A stretch of DNA of 64,000 nucleotides from Granulicella mallensis MP5ACTX8 (GCF_000178955.2 NC_016631.1:2852001-2916000); one strand, 5' to 3'. Positions 48,146 to 57,870 are shown, numbered from the stretch's first letter. Notes: generated by a model not told the origin, from the sequence alone. Numbers and translations: made by a program.

Positions 48146-49957
48146 ATGGATAAAGCCGCATACGAGGACAGGACAAAGGGCGATGGCGCGTGGCCCCTGG
48201 CGTTTCTCCTGTCCCTTGCGGCGATCTTCTTCCTCACCTACTTCAATCGATTTGCCGGGCTTCGCTCGGGAGACGGCGAGTTCAGTGGCGGCGTAGCCTT
48301 CCTGGCCGGCAAGCTCCCATATCGCGATTACTACACGGCGGGTCCTCCGCTGAATCAGATCAAGTCGGCACTGGAGCTTGCGATCTTTGGCAAGACGCTT
48401 CTGGTTGCCCGTCTTGCCGCGGTTGCGGAGAGATTGGTGATTGCCGCGCTGCTGTATGCGTGGCTGCGGCGAATCTTCAGTTCCTGGGCCTCGGCGATTG
48501 CCGCCCTGGTGACGATCATCGTCTCGGCGGGCGATCACACGGACCCGCTGGCTTCCTACAATCACGACGCAATTCTCTTCGCGATCCTGTGCGGCTTTCT
48601 GGCGAGCCTCTCGCTGGAAGCCAGACACACACGGCGAGTTTTACTTCTGGCCGCTCTAGCTGGAGTGGCCGCTAGTCTCAGCTCTCTGACGAAGCAGACG
48701 GTGGGGCTCGGATCGACGGTCGCTGTGCTGGTTCTTGGGATTGTGGCGATCTTTCAAATGGGTGGAATCAGACGCTCCCTTAGCTGGGCGCTGGCCTACT
48801 TGGCTGGCTTTGCCGTGCCTGTACTGGCGTTGGGGATCTATCTCCATCGCCTCGGTCTTCTGCAGGCGTGCCTCACGATGCTCTTTGTGAGCGGCCCCTC
48901 GGCCAAGGCCTCCGCTCCGCATGCTTTTTTGACGCGCGAGTTTTCTGTCGCTGCGGACAATCCGGCCTGGGTGATCCCGGCCCTGATTGCGCTGGTACTG
49001 AGTGCTCGCGCTATCTGGCGCTCTGTAGCAGATAGCAGAAGGAGTGAAGAGTGTCTTCCCGTGCGCTGGCCTTACCTTTGGCTGATTGTGCTTGCAGTGA
49101 TTGGGTTGGCTGTGGTTCTCGATCTCACGGCGTTGCCTGCTCTCAACGATTTCTCGAAGTGTTCCGTGTATTACGTTCTGCTGGCCGGTAGTGTTCTGGG
49201 GGCTGTGGTCCTTGGGTATGGACTGAAGGCTCGCAGAGTGGATGCGCGCCTCTGGCAGATCGTTTTGTTTGCAGGAGTCGGATGGTCTGTCGCTGTAACG
49301 CTTTCGCTCTCGTGGCCGGCGTTTGAAGCCATGACTCTTCCGGGATTGGCGCTTCTGCTCGCTGCGGTTCTGGAAGGCTCAAAGGGCTGGGGCAGGCGGT
49401 TTATCTTTCTAGTGATCGCAGCGATGGTCTTTCTTGCGGTGCGCGAAAAGCTGGATCTGCCGTTCAGCTTCGATCATCAGGACGAACCCGCCATCCACTT
49501 TGCTACGCAGTCCTCCGCAGAGTCCATGCTGCGCGGTATGCGCCTGCCGCCCGAGACTGTGCGCCTTCTGGATGTGACCGCCTCGACGATGAGAGAGAAG
49601 GCGGGAGCGGGCGATACGGTCTTTACCTATCCCGAGATGGGCCTGCTCTATGTCTTGAGCGGAAAGAATCCACCGACGTGGTCGGGGTCGCACAACATCG
49701 ATGTGGTTCCTGATAGCTTCGCGCGTGAAGAGGCCGATCGTGTGCTGCGGGCCCGTCCTGCTGTCCTGCTCTACGCGCGGCCTACAGAAGCCCAGCTTCG
49801 CCTTGAAGAAACTGTCTGGCGTAATGGAAACCGCAGTGGGCAACGCGATCTCGTCGCGGTACTCGATACGCTTGCAGCGGAATATCAACTGGTGGATACC
49901 TTCCGTCTCGAGCCCGGAGATAACCCGATACGTTTGTATGTGCGACGCTCCCAGTAG
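48146..49957 (+). CDS. GT39-like polytopic glycosyltransferase
   Basis: 603 residues with about 11-12 hydrophobic helices and a C-terminal soluble domain (from about residue 450). The first periplasmic loop has FAGLRSGDGEFSGGVAF with conserved acidic residues and YRDYYTAGPP, as in GT-C enzymes that use polyprenyl-phosphate sugars. It probably adds a sugar to a lipid or cell-envelope acceptor in the periplasm. The ATG at 48146 is preferred; the frame remains open upstream but is antisense to the HAD gene. Confidence 0.75.
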   Translation: MDKAAYEDRTKGDGAWPLAFLLSLAAIFFLTYFNRFAGLRSGDGEFSGGVAFLAGKLPYRDYYTAGPPLNQIKSALELAIFGKTLLVARLAAVAERLVIAALLYAWLRRIFSSWASAIAALVTIIVSAGDHTDPLASYNHDAILFAILCGFLASLSLEARHTRRVLLLAALAGVAASLSSLTKQTVGLGSTVAVLVLGIVAIFQMGGIRRSLSWALAYLAGFAVPVLALGIYLHRLGLLQACLTMLFVSGPSAKASAPHAFLTREFSVAADNPAWVIPALIALVLSARAIWRSVADSRRSEECLPVRWPYLWLIVLAVIGLAVVLDLTALPALNDFSKCSVYYVLLAGSVLGAVVLGYGLKARRVDARLWQIVLFAGVGWSVAVTLSLSWPAFEAMTLPGLALLLAAVLEGSKGWGRRFIFLVIAAMVFLAVREKLDLPFSFDHQDEPAIHFATQSSAESMLRGMRLPPETVRLLDVTASTMREKAGAGDTVFTYPEMGLLYVLSGKNPPTWSGSHNIDVVPDSFAREEADRVLRARPAVLLYARPTEAQLRLEETVWRNGNRSGQRDLVAVLDTLAAEYQLVDTFRLEPGDNPIRLYVRRSQ

Positions 49958-50097
49958 GTTGACACCCTAAGAATTGGATTGCTATAAAGGGCGCTCCACG
50001 AACTTACTGCATGAACAACGCCTGCGTGAGAGCCTTTCAGGATCAGCTTTGTGAACGTTATTCGTTCGGGTGGAAGATACAAATCAGTCAAAGAGGT

Positions 50098-50118
50098 CCC
50101 TCGCTGAGGGTCTTTTCT
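50098..50118 (+). terminator. Weak terminator between the GT39-like and GH3 genes
   Basis: CCCTC and GAGGG pair around GCT, followed by TCTTTTCT. The stem is short. It lies 140 bp after the glycosyltransferase stop and 48 bp before the GH3 start. Confidence 0.45.
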
Positions 50119-50165
50119 GTATAGAGATCTGAGAAGCCGTAGTGATACGCGGTTAAGGAGAGACT

Positions 50166-52487
50166 GTGAACTGGAAGGGAATCATCGGTTATTCATCCCT
50201 GAAAAAGAGATTTCTGGTGCTGACTGGCGTATGCCTGTCTTCGGTGACTCTCTTTCCCGCCTATTCCCAATCGATTGCTTCTTCTGGCAAGACAAAGACT
50301 GTTCTGATTTACGAGCAATCCAATCTGCCTCTCGAAACGCGTTTGGCAGACCTCTTGGGCCGCATGACTCTCGAAGAGAAAGTCCGGCAACTCGACTTCT
50401 ATAGTGGGACGGACAGTCTTCTTGATCGTGGCTCCAAGAACTCACTGCCGTCCAAACAATCGCCCTTTAGTACCGCAAAAGCTGATGCTCTATTCGGGAG
50501 CCTGGGCGCTGGTGCAATTCATGATCTGGACCCCACGCCTGAGCAATACAACACGATCCAAAGATGGGTGATCGAACACAACCGCCTGCATATCCCGGCT
50601 CTTTTTATCGAAGAGGGTCTGCATGGTTTTGACACGGGAACGGTCTTTCCTGCACCGCTCAATCTTGCATCTACCTGGGACCCTTCCGTTGCAGAGAAGA
50701 CAGGATCTGCGATTGCCGCAGAGGCTCGTGCTACCGGCGTAGGGATGATTCTTGCTCCGGTGCTAGATCTCGCGCGTGATCCGCGATGGGGCCGTATAGA
50801 AGAGGACTTCGGCGAAGATCCTTATCTTACCGGCCAGATGGGGCTAGCTTATGTTCGTGGAGCCCAGGGCGAAAGTCTCAACACGGATCACAACGTAGTT
50901 GCAGAGCCGAAGCATTTTGCCGCTCATGGCTCTCCGGAGGGGGGTACGAACACGTCTCCCGTTCATATCGGCGAGCGCGAGTTGCGCAGCGTCATGCTTA
51001 AATCCTTCGAGCCCGCGTTCCGGCAAGGTCACGCGATGGCGACGATGGCGGCCTACCATGAGATCGACGGCATCCCCGTGACTGCGGACCCCTACCTGCT
51101 GAAGACCATCCTTCGCCAGGAATGGGGTTTTCAGGGCATGGTGCTCTCCGATCTGGGTGCGATTCGGCGTCTCTACCAACTGCACCAGGTGGCTTCTTCT
51201 CCCAAAGCGGCATCGTGCCTGGCGATCAAGTCCGGGGTCGACATGCAGTTTTACGACTTCGACCATGATGTGTTTCAGAAAGCTCTTATCGACTGCGTAC
51301 ACGAAGGCAGCCTGCCTCAGGCCGATGTGGATAGAGCGGCTTCAGCGGTTCTCCGCCTCAAGTTCACGCTGGGTCTCTTTGATCGCCCGTATGTTGACCC
51401 AACCCTCAATGCGAAAGCGTATCGTTCGAAGCCGCACCTCGACGTCTCTCTGCAGTCCGCGCGGGAGTCACTGGTGCTGCTCAAAAATGAGAATGGCTTG
51501 CTGCCGTTTTCAAAGTCCATCCAACGAATCGCTGTAATCGGTCCGAATGCAGATGTCGCCCGGTACGGTGATTACGAGGAAGAAGCCAATGGCTTGCACA
51601 TCAGCATTCTGCAAGGCGTAAAGGCCGAAGCGCCTCATGCGCAGGTAGAGTTCGATTCAGGCAAAGATATCGCCGCCGCGGTCGCGAAGGCCAAGTCCGC
51701 AGACGTTGTGATTCTGGGGCTCGGAGAGTGGCGCGGTATCTCGGGCGAAGCCTTCGACCGAACCTCGCTGGATCTGCCTGGAGAACAGGAGAAATTACTG
51801 GAAGCGATTACGGCGACGAATAAACCAGTAGTGCTGGTGCTCGAAAACGGACGCCCACTTACAATCGGCTGGGCGAAGGCTCATGTTGGTGCGATCGTCG
51901 AGGCCTGGTATCCCGGCGAATTCGGTGGTCAGGCTATTGCGGAGACGCTCTTTGGAGACAACAACCCAGCGGGCCGGCTCACCATTACCTTCCCGAAGAC
52001 GGTGGGCCAAATCCCCGACTACTACAACACGGATCCTTCCAGGGCTTATGACTCGGACCTTACCAGGAGGAAGGTTTACGTTGATAACGACAGTCAACCG
52101 CTGTTTCCCTTTGGCTATGGCCTGAGTTACACGACTTTTCATTATTGTGATCTTCAGGTCACGCCGCCGGCTGCAAAATCCAATGAAGACGTCTCCGTCA
52201 CCTTCACCGTTACGAATACAGGGACCAAGGCAGGAGATGAAGTGTCGCAGGTCTATCTGCGCGAGCAGTTCAGCAGCGTAGAGACTCCGGTGCGATCTTT
52301 GAAAGCTTTTACGCGTATGCCTCTACAGCCACAAGAAAGCAGAACGGTCACTCTGAAGATTCCCCGGTCTGAATTGGCGGTTTGGAATGCCGATGAGAAG
52401 TGGGCTGTCGAGGGAGGGAAGTACACCGTATGGGTAGGCGGATCTTCTGAGGCAGACTTGGCGAAGGAGTTCGATCTTCAGCCTTGA
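50166..52487 (+). CDS. Exported GH3 beta-glycosidase (beta-glucosidase type)
   Basis: 773 residues with a signal peptide ending near AYSQS. GH3 hallmarks in order: MTLEEKVRQLDF, NLASTWDPS, VLDLARDPRWGRIEEDFGEDPYL minus its edges, EPKHFAAHG, and the nucleophile D329 in VLSDLGAI. The C-terminal GH3 sandwich domain (about 430-640) and a fibronectin III-like domain with AVWNADEKW at the end are complete. It should release beta-linked glucose or xylose from oligosaccharides in the periplasm. GTG start behind AAGGAGAGACT. Confidence 0.93.
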   Translation: MNWKGIIGYSSLKKRFLVLTGVCLSSVTLFPAYSQSIASSGKTKTVLIYEQSNLPLETRLADLLGRMTLEEKVRQLDFYSGTDSLLDRGSKNSLPSKQSPFSTAKADALFGSLGAGAIHDLDPTPEQYNTIQRWVIEHNRLHIPALFIEEGLHGFDTGTVFPAPLNLASTWDPSVAEKTGSAIAAEARATGVGMILAPVLDLARDPRWGRIEEDFGEDPYLTGQMGLAYVRGAQGESLNTDHNVVAEPKHFAAHGSPEGGTNTSPVHIGERELRSVMLKSFEPAFRQGHAMATMAAYHEIDGIPVTADPYLLKTILRQEWGFQGMVLSDLGAIRRLYQLHQVASSPKAASCLAIKSGVDMQFYDFDHDVFQKALIDCVHEGSLPQADVDRAASAVLRLKFTLGLFDRPYVDPTLNAKAYRSKPHLDVSLQSARESLVLLKNENGLLPFSKSIQRIAVIGPNADVARYGDYEEEANGLHISILQGVKAEAPHAQVEFDSGKDIAAAVAKAKSADVVILGLGEWRGISGEAFDRTSLDLPGEQEKLLEAITATNKPVVLVLENGRPLTIGWAKAHVGAIVEAWYPGEFGGQAIAETLFGDNNPAGRLTITFPKTVGQIPDYYNTDPSRAYDSDLTRRKVYVDNDSQPLFPFGYGLSYTTFHYCDLQVTPPAAKSNEDVSVTFTVTNTGTKAGDEVSQVYLREQFSSVETPVRSLKAFTRMPLQPQESRTVTLKIPRSELAVWNADEKWAVEGGKYTVWVGGSSEADLAKEFDLQP

Positions 52488-52542
52488 GGCAGGGTATTAG
52501 GGAATGCTCTTCGGACTGCCTAGAGGTGATTGCAGTTGCATT

Positions 52543-52733
52543 TGTTTTTCTGGTTGTCATTCCGAGCGCAGCGAGCGAATCTGCTGTCTCCCGTTTTTTG
52601 CCAGCGCCGCAAACATTGATGCGAAGGCTCCAACCATGCCGCAGTTCCGATTCACATATCATCTGGGTGGTACGAACGAAGAACGGGAGACAGCAGATTT
52701 GCTCGCTGCGCTCAGAAGGACAACCAGAAAAGC
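52543..52733. repeat. Long inverted repeat between GH3 and GT4 genes
   Basis: Arms of about 50 bp at 52543-52596 and 52682-52733 share TTTTCTGGTTGTC, GAGCGCAGCGAGC and TCTGCTGTCTCCCGTT in opposite orientation with four or five differences. The centre is about 85 bp. It fills the 278 bp gap between the convergent GH3 and glycosyltransferase genes; no gene is present. Its arms share the GAGCGCAGC-type core with the repeats at 0.6 and 8.6 kb but are otherwise different. Confidence 0.7.
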
Positions 52734-52765
52734 AACATTGCCGTATACCAATAAGAAAACGGCTT

Positions 52766-53878
52766 CTAAAGCCATCCGCAGAGCGTCGCCACGCGTTCCG
52801 CCCATTCGTCTTCCGTTGGAAGCGAGGGCAGAGGAACCTCGAGTTGTGTTCCGGCAACCGCGCTACCGATAGCGTGTTGAAGCCCTGGTAGCATGCCTTC
52901 TTCACCGCCTTCGATAACTGTGGCCCAAGGAGTTGAGCGCAGGATGTCGCTCACGCCGGACTCGCGATGCAGCAGCACCGGCAGGCCGCGTTCGAGGGCT
53001 TCAATCGCGGGGATGCCGTATCCCTGAACGGCTGGCATAAGGAACAGGTGAGCCTGCGTGTAAATTTGCTGCAGCTCTGCGTCGCTTACGTATCCGAGGA
53101 AGTGAACGCGCTCGGCCAGTCCAAGCACGGAGGCCAGCGATTGCATCGCCTCCATCTGCGAGCCACGACCGGTGATATCCAGCGACCAGTTCAACTGCGA
53201 TGAGAGTGGGGAAGAGTCACGCTCCAGCGTTGCCAGGGCGCGCAGTATCCAGTCGATCCTCTTGTTGGCTTCGATCCGCGACACGCTCAGCATCCGCAAT
53301 TCGCTCTGTACCGGCCGCAGATGGAACGCCTGGGGATCGCTCAGACCGCCCATGCGCGCGATGTCGGCTTCCACTCCATAGACGAGCCGAGTCTCATTGC
53401 GGAGGTACTCGCTGGTGACGATGGTATGGCCGCCACTGCGCAGGCCGTGCGCAGCGATCTTGTCGGAGACCCAACGCGCAAGGCGTCGTTTGGCGGTGAA
53501 CTGATTCGTGTCTTCGAAGAGGCTCGGCGTATCGTGCATCAGGCAGTGGAAGCCGCGCATTCCGGCTAGCGTGGCATGCAGCGCTGGCTGAAAGCCTGAC
53601 ATCAGTGGAGCAGGGGCCTTGGGCCTTGCGGAGAAGTACTGGCGCAGGGCGGCGATCTTCTTCGTCGCGCGCATCTCCGGACGAAGCTGCACGACCTCGA
53701 TAGGATGGCCTGCGTGAGCCGCCATGTCGACATGGTCGATGTAGGTGACGAAGTGGTGCGGAAGATCGTGCTGCATCAGCCAGCGCGACAGCGCGAGGAC
53801 GCTACGCTCCGCACCGCCCATCGCCTCAATCTCGGTCAGGACGATGGCGCGTGAGTTTATTGGGATCTCTCGGCTCAT
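52766..53878 (-). CDS. GT4-family glycosyltransferase
   Basis: 370 residues. GT-B fold with an N-terminal MGGAERSVLALSRWL acceptor-side loop, SVSRIEANKRIDWILRAL, LDITGRGSQ and the C-terminal donor-binding VQGYGIPAIEALERGLPVL, where the first Glu of the E-x7-E motif lies in the IEALE region. Cytoplasmic retaining sugar transferase for a cell-surface glycan or glycolipid; sugar unknown. It starts 12 bp after the aroA stop codon, so it probably belongs to the same transcript. Confidence 0.87.
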   Translation of the reverse strand: MSREIPINSRAIVLTEIEAMGGAERSVLALSRWLMQHDLPHHFVTYIDHVDMAAHAGHPIEVVQLRPEMRATKKIAALRQYFSARPKAPAPLMSGFQPALHATLAGMRGFHCLMHDTPSLFEDTNQFTAKRRLARWVSDKIAAHGLRSGGHTIVTSEYLRNETRLVYGVEADIARMGGLSDPQAFHLRPVQSELRMLSVSRIEANKRIDWILRALATLERDSSPLSSQLNWSLDITGRGSQMEAMQSLASVLGLAERVHFLGYVSDAELQQIYTQAHLFLMPAVQGYGIPAIEALERGLPVLLHRESGVSDILRSTPWATVIEGGEEGMLPGLQHAIGSAVAGTQLEVPLPSLPTEDEWAERVATLCGWL

Positions 53879-53890
53879 CGTCCTCCCGGG

Positions 53891-55204
53891 TTATCGAACG
53901 GCCAGTTCGTCGAGATAGGTAAAGAACTCGGGGAACGAGATGCTTGCCGCTTCTGCACCGTGGATTTCGGTCTCGCCCTCGGCACGTAGCGCCGCGATGG
54001 AGAAGGCCATGGCGATGCGATGGTCCATACCGGAGTCGACGATTCCGCCGCGCAGGCGCTGGCCGCCGGGGACATCCATGCCGTCCTCGTGCTCCGTAAC
54101 CTCTGCGCCCATTGCGCGAAGGTTCTTCACGACGAGAGCGATGCGGTCGGACTCCTTCACGCGCAGTTCCTTCGCATCGCGGATGCGGATTCCATCCTGC
54201 GTATAGGGTGCGATGGCGGCGATGACGGGCAGCTCGTCGATCAACTGCGCGGAGAGTGCGCCTGCGATATCGATTCCTTTCAGGCCACCACGGCTGCGAT
54301 TGACCTGGATGGTGCCGGCCATCTCGCCGTACTGTTCCTGCACGTCGAGCACCTTGATCGTGCCGCCCAGAGCGGTGATGACGTCCAGCAGGGCAGCGCG
54401 CGTCGGGTTCATTCCCAGCAGGTCGAGCACAAGGTTCGAATCTTCGAACAGCAACGCCGCGCACAGGAAGAACGCAGCAGAAGACATGTCGCCCGGAACG
54501 GTTGCGTCGATGGCTTGCAGCTTCTGTCCGCCTTGGATATACAGGCGTTCGTCGCGCCGTTCGAGCTCTACGCCGAAGGCCCGCAGGGCGTGCTCGGTAT
54601 GGTCACGCGTGCGAACCGATTCGGCGAAGGAGGTAACGCCCTGTGCCTGCAATCCGGCGAAGAGTACGGCGGTTTTGACCTGCGCGCTGGCGATGGGAGC
54701 GTCGAAATCAATGGCCTTGAGCGGAGCGCCGTGGACCGTCATTGGGGCGTGGCCTTCGGTCAACTCGATGCGAGCTCCCATGGCCTCAAGCGGCTTGCGA
54801 ATGCGCTCCATGGGCCGCACGGTCAGCGACTCGTCGCCGACAAAGGTGTACACGCCCTGTTGTGGCGCCACGAGGCCTGCAAGCATCCGCATCGTCGAGC
54901 CGGAGTTGCCGCAATCGAGGTTGTGCTTCGGCTGATGCAGGTTGCCGCCCGTGCCGGTAACGGAGATCGTCCGGCCATCGAGCGCAACCTGTGCTCCCAT
55001 GGCCTTCATGCAGCCCAGCGAGCTGTGGGGATCAGCACCGGTAGAAAAGTTTGTCAGCCGCGAGGTCCCCGCGGCAAAGCCAGCCAGCATGGCGTAGCGA
55101 TGCGAGATCGACTTATCGCCAGGCAGGGTAAGAGAACCGCGCAGGCTGCGCGCTGGACGAACGATCTGTGTCGTAGAGGCTGAAGCGTGTGAGACAGAGG
55201 ACAT
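53891..55204 (-). CDS. aroA: 5-enolpyruvylshikimate-3-phosphate synthase
   Basis: 437 residues; transfers enolpyruvate from PEP to shikimate 3-phosphate in aromatic amino acid synthesis. Signature blocks: LPGDKSISHRYAMLAG (PEP/S3P Lys and Arg), LDCGNSGSTMRML, and VKESDRIALV near the C-terminus. ATG at 55204. The NSGSTMRMLAG region differs from the E. coli NAGTAMRPL block, placing it with the class II-like enzymes, which are often less glyphosate-sensitive; this is a family trend, not a measured property. Confidence 0.96.
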   Translation of the reverse strand: MSSVSHASASTTQIVRPARSLRGSLTLPGDKSISHRYAMLAGFAAGTSRLTNFSTGADPHSSLGCMKAMGAQVALDGRTISVTGTGGNLHQPKHNLDCGNSGSTMRMLAGLVAPQQGVYTFVGDESLTVRPMERIRKPLEAMGARIELTEGHAPMTVHGAPLKAIDFDAPIASAQVKTAVLFAGLQAQGVTSFAESVRTRDHTEHALRAFGVELERRDERLYIQGGQKLQAIDATVPGDMSSAAFFLCAALLFEDSNLVLDLLGMNPTRAALLDVITALGGTIKVLDVQEQYGEMAGTIQVNRSRGGLKGIDIAGALSAQLIDELPVIAAIAPYTQDGIRIRDAKELRVKESDRIALVVKNLRAMGAEVTEHEDGMDVPGGQRLRGGIVDSGMDHRIAMAFSIAALRAEGETEIHGAEAASISFPEFFTYLDELAVR

Positions 55205-55233
55205 ACTTTTATCTTAGAGCCAACATATGAACA

Positions 55234-55296
55234 GGAAGTAGAAAACAGGAGACGGGAAAGGTAACTCTCGCTCTGTTTCCTGTTTTCTACTTCCTG
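55234..55296. repeat. Perfect 19 bp inverted repeat between hpt and aroA
   Basis: CAGGAAGTAGAAAACAGGA (55234-55252) and its exact reverse complement (55278-55296) are separated by 25 bp. Next to the right arm are further GTTTCCTG units. It lies between the hpt stop and the aroA start and may end hpt transcripts or attenuate aroA. No T-run follows on the minus strand. Confidence 0.8.
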
Positions 55297-55307
55297 TTTC
55301 CTGCTGC

Positions 55308-55871
55308 TTAGTGTCCCGGAGGATTCTCCGGCATGATGCGAATGTCTTCTACGCCGCGATAGCGCTCGGCGTAGTCCATGCCGTAGCCGATCACAAAGCT
55401 GTTGGGAATCTTGAAGCAGACGTAGTCGGCTTCGATCGGCACGAGACGGCGCTCAGGCTTGTCCAGGCAGGTCGCAATCTTCAGCGAGGCGGGCTTGTGC
55501 TGCAGCATGAGGCCGCGCAGGTAGCTCAGGGTCAGGCCGGTGTCGAGAATGTCCTCGACCAGGATGACGTGCTTGCCTTCAATGGGGTTGTCAATGTCCT
55601 TGATGAGCTTGACGGCGCCGGAGGAGACACGGGCGCGGCCATAGCTCGAGACGGCGACGAAATCGAAGGTGTTGTCCACCTCGATCGAACGGGCGAGATC
55701 GGCGAGAAAGATGGCCGCGCCCTTGAGCACGCCGATCAGCACAATGGCTTGTCCGGCATACTCCTCGGAGATTTCTTTGCCCAGCGCGCGAACACGCTCA
55801 GCGATCTGTTCTTTTGAAAAGAGGACTTCCATTGTTCCAGGCGGCACAAACTCGGGCAGATTCGTAGACAT
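55308..55871 (-). CDS. hpt: Hypoxanthine phosphoribosyltransferase
   Basis: 187 residues; converts hypoxanthine or guanine plus PRPP to IMP or GMP. The PRPP loop is VILVEDILDTGLTLSYL; further markers are VLIGVLKGAAIFLADLAR and VCFKIPNSFVIGYGMDYAERYR. ATG at 55871. Would take the hypoxanthine produced by the deaminase at 14.8 kb. Confidence 0.95.
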   Translation of the reverse strand: MSTNLPEFVPPGTMEVLFSKEQIAERVRALGKEISEEYAGQAIVLIGVLKGAAIFLADLARSIEVDNTFDFVAVSSYGRARVSSGAVKLIKDIDNPIEGKHVILVEDILDTGLTLSYLRGLMLQHKPASLKIATCLDKPERRLVPIEADYVCFKIPNSFVIGYGMDYAERYRGVEDIRIMPENPPGH

Positions 55872-55978
55872 GGGCGTAGGTTAGCGCGAAAACATGCTGA
55901 GGAAAACGTGTGACTATCTTAAGCTTGACGCTATCCGAACGAGAGTTTGCCCCTCCTCCCGATATACTCGAAGACGAC

Positions 55979-56857
55979 ATGTACCCGTTTATCAATATTG
56001 GTTCCTTCCATATCGGAACGTTTGGACTGCTTCTCTGGCTGGCGGCCGTCTGCGCCACCGTCGTACTGCATAAGAACTTTGTTCGCAACGGCGTAGACGC
56101 CGACGCCCTCACGATCGTCGCCCTGGTCACGCTTGCCGGTATTCTGGGCGCAAAGACCTGGCACGAGCTGGAGAATCCGCGCGAACTCTACCTTGCCTGG
56201 CATCAGATCATGCTGCCGGGATGGCATCATCCTGTGGATATCCTTTTCGGCTTTCTGCGTTGGTTCCAGGCAGGTTTTGCCTGGTTCGGCGGGCTGCTGG
56301 CCGGGATTATCATGCTGATTGTTCAGGGCCACTTGGCCAAGCCCAACGGTCTGCGCGGACTGCGCGCTGGCCTGCGGTTGATGGATTTCGCAGCTCCTGC
56401 TGCCGCTATTGGCTACGGTGTGGGGCGTATCGGCTGCCTGACCTCGGGCGACGGCGACTACGGCATCAACACCACGCTGCCCTGGGGCGTCCATATGGCC
56501 TGGAATGCGCTGGTTCCGCCCAATCCTCCGAACGCCCTGGTGCAGCCGACCCCGGTCTACGAGCTGTTATTTGCTCTGGTGATTGGCTGGTGGCTCTGGA
56601 AGCGCGGCTCGAAGCCTCTCGCTCTGGGCTTCCTGACAGGGGAGTACCTGGTGCTCAGCGGAATCGGCCGTTTCCTGGTGGAGTTCGTCCGCATCAACCC
56701 GAAGCTCTACTTCGGTCATACGATGTCGAATGCGCAGGTCGCAGCACTCGGAACGATCGTCGTCGGTGCCCTGGTTATGTTTGCGACGCGCAATAACGAG
56801 GCGATTGTGTCTTCGCCGTTACCTGAGAAGGCACAGACCAACCCTGCAACGGCTTAG
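55979..56857 (+). CDS. lgt: Prolipoprotein diacylglyceryl transferase
   Basis: 292 residues; first enzyme of lipoprotein maturation, transferring diacylglycerol to the lipobox Cys. Seven or so TM helices. The Lgt signature GVGRIGCLTSGDGDYGI and the AWFGGLLAGI segment are present, as is the catalytic-region PTPVYELL. The ATG at 55979 starts at MYPFINIGSFHIGTFG, the usual N-terminus; 23 in-frame upstream codons are polar and rejected. Confidence 0.95.
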   Translation: MYPFINIGSFHIGTFGLLLWLAAVCATVVLHKNFVRNGVDADALTIVALVTLAGILGAKTWHELENPRELYLAWHQIMLPGWHHPVDILFGFLRWFQAGFAWFGGLLAGIIMLIVQGHLAKPNGLRGLRAGLRLMDFAAPAAAIGYGVGRIGCLTSGDGDYGINTTLPWGVHMAWNALVPPNPPNALVQPTPVYELLFALVIGWWLWKRGSKPLALGFLTGEYLVLSGIGRFLVEFVRINPKLYFGHTMSNAQVAALGTIVVGALVMFATRNNEAIVSSPLPEKAQTNPATA

Positions 56858-56910
56858 CTGGCTTAGCGCTCAGGGCGGGTTCAGGCATGTTCTGAGCGCT
56901 AAGATCATCG

Positions 56911-57813
56911 CTAGTTCTCGGAAGGTTTCTCGATGTGGTCGATTACGAGAAACTGTACAGAGCCCTTCGATGGTTCCAGCTTGAGCCCAAGTTGATCCTG
57001 AATCGCCACATCCAACGTTGGCAAGGGATCCATATCGCCTGCATCTCTATCGCTTAGCCGGGCACCGTGGTATCTCAGGATGAAGTCATATTTGCCGGTA
57101 AGTCCAGTCTTGTCTGTCACCGGATGGCCAAATTGTCCGGCCAACATATTCGTTATGTCTTTGATCGCACATCCATTAGCGATGAAATCAAAGCCAAGGT
57201 CGCTATCCCCTTGCTGGTAAAGCGGGGGGATGGGTCTGCCGCCCCACTCTTTAATTTGCTCAGGATTTGGTGGCTTGCCTTTTGTCGCCGACATCTTCGG
57301 TCCATTCTTGGCAACGACCAGATTGTAGGTAGGGCCTTCTCGCGTCTCCCAATGGGTCTTCAGCTTGAAGCGATCGGCGAGGAGCACCTGCATCATATGC
57401 TGCTGCTCCAGCTTTTCTTGAGCTTTGCTTAACTTTGCTAAACGTTCATCGGCAGCGCTGTCTGACTTTGCCTGAATATTGAACATCGCGTGCCAGTTCG
57501 GCATACCTACTATCTGGTCCCACCGGACATCATAGGCCATGCTAAGAAGGTTCATGGCGTCGAAGTTTACGATACGGATTGAGCTGGAATGAGGCTGAAA
57601 ACCGCCCGTGACCGTATAAGAGTTCGCTTCCGGGCTCTGCCGGATTGAGGCGACATCAAACGTCAGTGTAGGCACATAGCCCTCGCTCGCAGGGGCAGCT
57701 TTACTCGCGTCGACCTGCGCGAATGCCGTTAGCACGGCGAAGATCATACATCCCCAGGCAAGCAACAATCGTTTACGAGCGAAGCTTCGTTTGCGTCCCA
57801 AAGGGTTCACCAT
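56911..57813 (-). CDS. TIGR03435-family secreted protein
   Basis: 300 residues. After a signal peptide, the family pattern appears: LTFDVASIRQSP, INFDA-type MNLLSMAYDV, QVLLADRFKLKTHWETREGPTYNLVVAKNGPK (given in part), GCAIKDITNMLAGQ, PVTDKTGLTGKYDF and the C-terminal DQLGLKLEPSKGSVQFLVIDH (in part). This family is greatly expanded in Acidobacteriota and of unknown function. A second member lies 830 bp upstream on the same strand. Confidence 0.85.
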   Translation of the reverse strand: MVNPLGRKRSFARKRLLLAWGCMIFAVLTAFAQVDASKAAPASEGYVPTLTFDVASIRQSPEANSYTVTGGFQPHSSSIRIVNFDAMNLLSMAYDVRWDQIVGMPNWHAMFNIQAKSDSAADERLAKLSKAQEKLEQQHMMQVLLADRFKLKTHWETREGPTYNLVVAKNGPKMSATKGKPPNPEQIKEWGGRPIPPLYQQGDSDLGFDFIANGCAIKDITNMLAGQFGHPVTDKTGLTGKYDFILRYHGARLSDRDAGDMDPLPTLDVAIQDQLGLKLEPSKGSVQFLVIDHIEKPSEN

Positions 57814-57870
57814 AAGGCACCTTCTACACCTGGCCAGCCGGATGTCAGACGAGATGGATAGCGCTTTCCC

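Noticed and set aside
54020..55183. 387-codon plus-strand ORF
   Set aside because: Antisense to aroA; no ribosome-binding site and no recognisable motif.
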